A stretch of DNA of 64,000 bases from Solitalea longa (GTDB lineage: Bacteria > Bacteroidota > Bacteroidia > Sphingobacteriales > Sphingobacteriaceae): the NCBI RefSeq assembly GCF_002920915.1, contig NZ_PQVF01000006.1, positions 62,001 through 126,000 on the forward strand, in the 5' to 3' direction. Position numbers and translations under genes: made by a program. This document shows positions 62,341-64,000 of the stretch, piece after piece. Below the pieces are notes generated by a model that saw only the letters and a program-made list of their open reading frames with translations, had not been told where the DNA came from and searched no databases. The stretch's first letter is position 1. Each line of letters opens with the position of its first letter.

Positions 62341-63723
62341 CTATGTTGCAAACTGTATTTCCGTCTTCAGAAGACGGAGCGCCGTTTCGGAATCGACCCT
62401 GCAGAGCAGTCCCATTGATGCAAAAATGTACCTGGCATCTATCAGGTATTTCGGTTTCTTTGGTTTCATATATAATGCCTTATTCGGATTGAAGAGGGCA
62501 CCTTCGAGAATCTTCACGGGGTTAATACTATTGATAATGGCTCCGCCTATACCAATTATATAAGGCACTTCGGTCAAGTCTTTTCCGGTGATAGAGAAAA
62601 TTTCACCCATCGGAGTGTAAGTGCTTTCGAGAATTCCACAGTGCCTTTCAACTGCTAATTCAACGGCCTTACGCGCCAGTCCTTCTTCAATTTGAAGTTC
62701 ATTATTTGTATAGGCTATGATGTCAGGGTTGGATAAACAAGTCTGAATCCATTGTTCGACCGCTTCTTCATTGATTCCCATTTCTTGCGAGAGTACATTA
62801 ACGCCGGCTTCATCGAGTAGGGAATTCAGGCTATAGCGCATTCCGAGATCTCCTTCCACTGTACGCTTACTGTAAGGTTCAGGCAAGCCTTTCATGAGGA
62901 TTGTATCTATGGAAGGTTTGCCATCGGTCATGGAATAAATGTCCGTGGTTGCGCCTCCGAGATCGACAGCCAATAAATTGTTTAAACCGGGAGTAGTAGA
63001 AGTGCCTTTGCTTAGGAGTTCGCAGGCGTTCATTACGGCCAGCGGGGTGGGTATGATTTCGATGGAGGATAATTGCTGCACTCCTGAGAGGCCTTTGGCA
63101 TCGATAATCTTCTTGATAAAGAGTTCGCGAATGCACTGTTTTGCGGGTTCGATGTTCAATTTATTGAAAACCGGCATCACATTTTGGGTAATGACATAAT
63201 CTTTACCCGATGGTTGAAAGATGGTCTCGAGTTCGGCCGAAGCACTTTTGTTTCCGGCCACGATGACCGAGAAGTTCCTTTGTATTTCGCACAGCTTTCT
63301 GGCATTAGCAAGGATCACCTCCTTATTTCCGCCGTCGGTGCCTCCGCAGAGCAAAACTAAATCGGGGTTGATGTTGTAAATCTCCGCTTGTTCTTCGGTG
63401 GATATTTCAAATGCATACGTCTTTACGACTTTTGCCCCCGCGCTTGACGCCGCCAACTTTGCTGCCTTAGAAGTTAGTTCGGGTACAAGACCCAATGCTA
63501 CCATCTTTAAACCGCCTCCGGCGCTGCTGCAGCAGAGCAGCTTGTCGTACGGGAACTTGCCAACCTTCATTTCCAGGTCGGCCAATGCGGCACGGAACCC
63601 ATCCATAATGTCAGTTTCGATCGTAGTAAATGCATTTGCCGTTCCCACGATTCGAGCTTCACTGCTGTCAATAGCCGTCAGCTTTGTATATGTACTACCG
63701 AAGTCGGCTGTTAAGAACTTCAT
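62341..63723 (-). CDS. Glutamate mutase accessory protein GlmL (MutL)
   Basis: A 460-residue protein of the GlmL/MutL family, actin-like ATPase fold (ADFGSTYTKLTAID; LLAVDLGGATTDIYSM; IIGIGGAIINS). It is thought to act as a reactivating chaperone for glutamate mutase, swapping damaged cobalamin. It starts 1 nt after the glmS stop region, lying between the two mutase subunit genes as in known clusters. Confidence 0.92.
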   Translation of the reverse strand: MKFLTADFGSTYTKLTAIDSSEARIVGTANAFTTIETDIMDGFRAALADLEMKVGKFPYDKLLCCSSAGGGLKMVALGLVPELTSKAAKLAASSAGAKVVKTYAFEISTEEQAEIYNINPDLVLLCGGTDGGNKEVILANARKLCEIQRNFSVIVAGNKSASAELETIFQPSGKDYVITQNVMPVFNKLNIEPAKQCIRELFIKKIIDAKGLSGVQQLSSIEIIPTPLAVMNACELLSKGTSTTPGLNNLLAVDLGGATTDIYSMTDGKPSIDTILMKGLPEPYSKRTVEGDLGMRYSLNSLLDEAGVNVLSQEMGINEEAVEQWIQTCLSNPDIIAYTNNELQIEEGLARKAVELAVERHCGILESTYTPMGEIFSITGKDLTEVPYIIGIGGAIINSINPVKILEGALFNPNKALYMKPKKPKYLIDARYIFASMGLLCRVDSETALRLLKTEIQFAT

Positions 63724-63724
63724 G

Positions 63725-64000
63725 TTAGTTTTCGGTAAAGGCTTTCAGATCGGCTATCGTTGTTTCCAGAGATGTTCCGGGAGGATATGCTTTAGTGAAT
63801 CCCATTTCCATGAAGCGTTTTTCTACTTCTGCAAAATCCTGTTTACCCACCACAAGGTTACCTCCAACCAAGAGAGGGATATTTTTCAGTCCCGCCTCCT
63901 CGCATTTCTGTCTCAGGCCATTACAATCTATCTCTCCGTGACCATAAAGGGAAGACACAACAATGGCATCTGCATTGGTTTCCAGAGCGGCATCAATGTA
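63725..64000 (-). CDS. glmS: Glutamate mutase sigma subunit GlmS (partial)
   Basis: The C-terminal 91 codons of the B12-binding sigma subunit; the gene continues beyond the window edge. In-frame sequence reads [20 protein letters not shown] before an internal Met, so the apparent short start at 63958 is not the real one. The region [16 protein letters not shown] fits the GlmS B12-binding domain. The 5' part, with the DxHxxG motif, lies outside the window. Confidence 0.88.
   Translation of the reverse strand, partial: YIDAALETNADAIVVSSLYGHGEIDCNGLRQKCEEAGLKNIPLLVGGNLVVGKQDFAEVEKRFMEMGFTKAYPPGTSLETTIADLKAFTEN

Overview
The window is about 64 kb of AT-rich chromosome from a member of the Bacteroidota, most probably a Sphingobacteriales-type organism. 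Supporting this are a SusC/SusD pair, -33 TTTG / -7 TAnnTTTG promoters, the rpmB-rpmG-DUF4295-ftsY-rimO block, BshC, DUF4421 and DUF4295 proteins, and lipid A synthesis (LpxB). The genus cannot be fixed from the sequence alone.

Layout. 0.1-7.5 kb: housekeeping genes on the minus strand (tyrA, an Ldh-type dehydrogenase, bshC, rimO, ftsY, three small ribosome-linked genes). 8-10 kb: acs. 10-19 kb: a stress-type set (Lmo0937-like membrane peptide, disordered hydrophilic proteins, a DUF892 ferritin-like protein, DUF1003, a receiver protein overlapping a CheB-CheR-PAS-kinase hybrid, DUF4142, and an AraC regulator with a degenerate HMA-like N-terminus). 19-25 kb: an Mla-type lipid transporter (permease, ATPase, MCE protein), a DUF4421 outer-membrane protein, surE and lpxB. 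25-31 kb: small secreted and membrane proteins, a broken subtilase, a flavodoxin-reductase-like protein and an amino acid permease. 31-42 kb: one minus-strand gene train made of a PstS-like binding protein, a formylglycine-generating enzyme with both active-site cysteines, SusC, SusD, a sterol-desaturase-family enzyme, a Cys-type sulfatase, a 54-residue membrane peptide and a second sterol-desaturase-family enzyme. It looks like a sulfate-ester uptake and maturation system.

42.5-43.3 kb holds the most unusual object. Five tandem units with an exact 150-bp period each carry a 115-nt class II tRNA-like RNA on the minus strand. A consensus Bacteroidota promoter precedes them and a 14-bp perfect terminator hairpin follows. 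Acceptor, D and T arms are canonical, but the anticodon loop reads GUC with U37, the anticodon stem has a central U-U mismatch, and the extra arm is 47 nt long. The few differences between copies fall only in the extra arm.

43.6-46.9 kb: a TetX-like FAD monooxygenase with an AraC regulator, and a BamA/TamA-like barrel protein. 47.2-53.2 kb: a mannitol-type operon (mannitol dehydrogenase, sugar MFS permease, outer-membrane protein, fructokinase) divergent from a LacI regulator, with three GGGAACGTT-type operators between them. 54-64 kb: glutaminase followed by a visibly more G+C-rich glutamate-degradation operon of the methylaspartate type (glutamate mutase S, L and E, methylaspartate ammonia-lyase, an AtuA/DUF1446 protein, DUF4387, a P-loop protein and a two-subunit class I fumarase/mesaconase). 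The last gene, glmS, runs off the window end. Together these would turn glutamine and glutamate into mesaconate and then citramalate.
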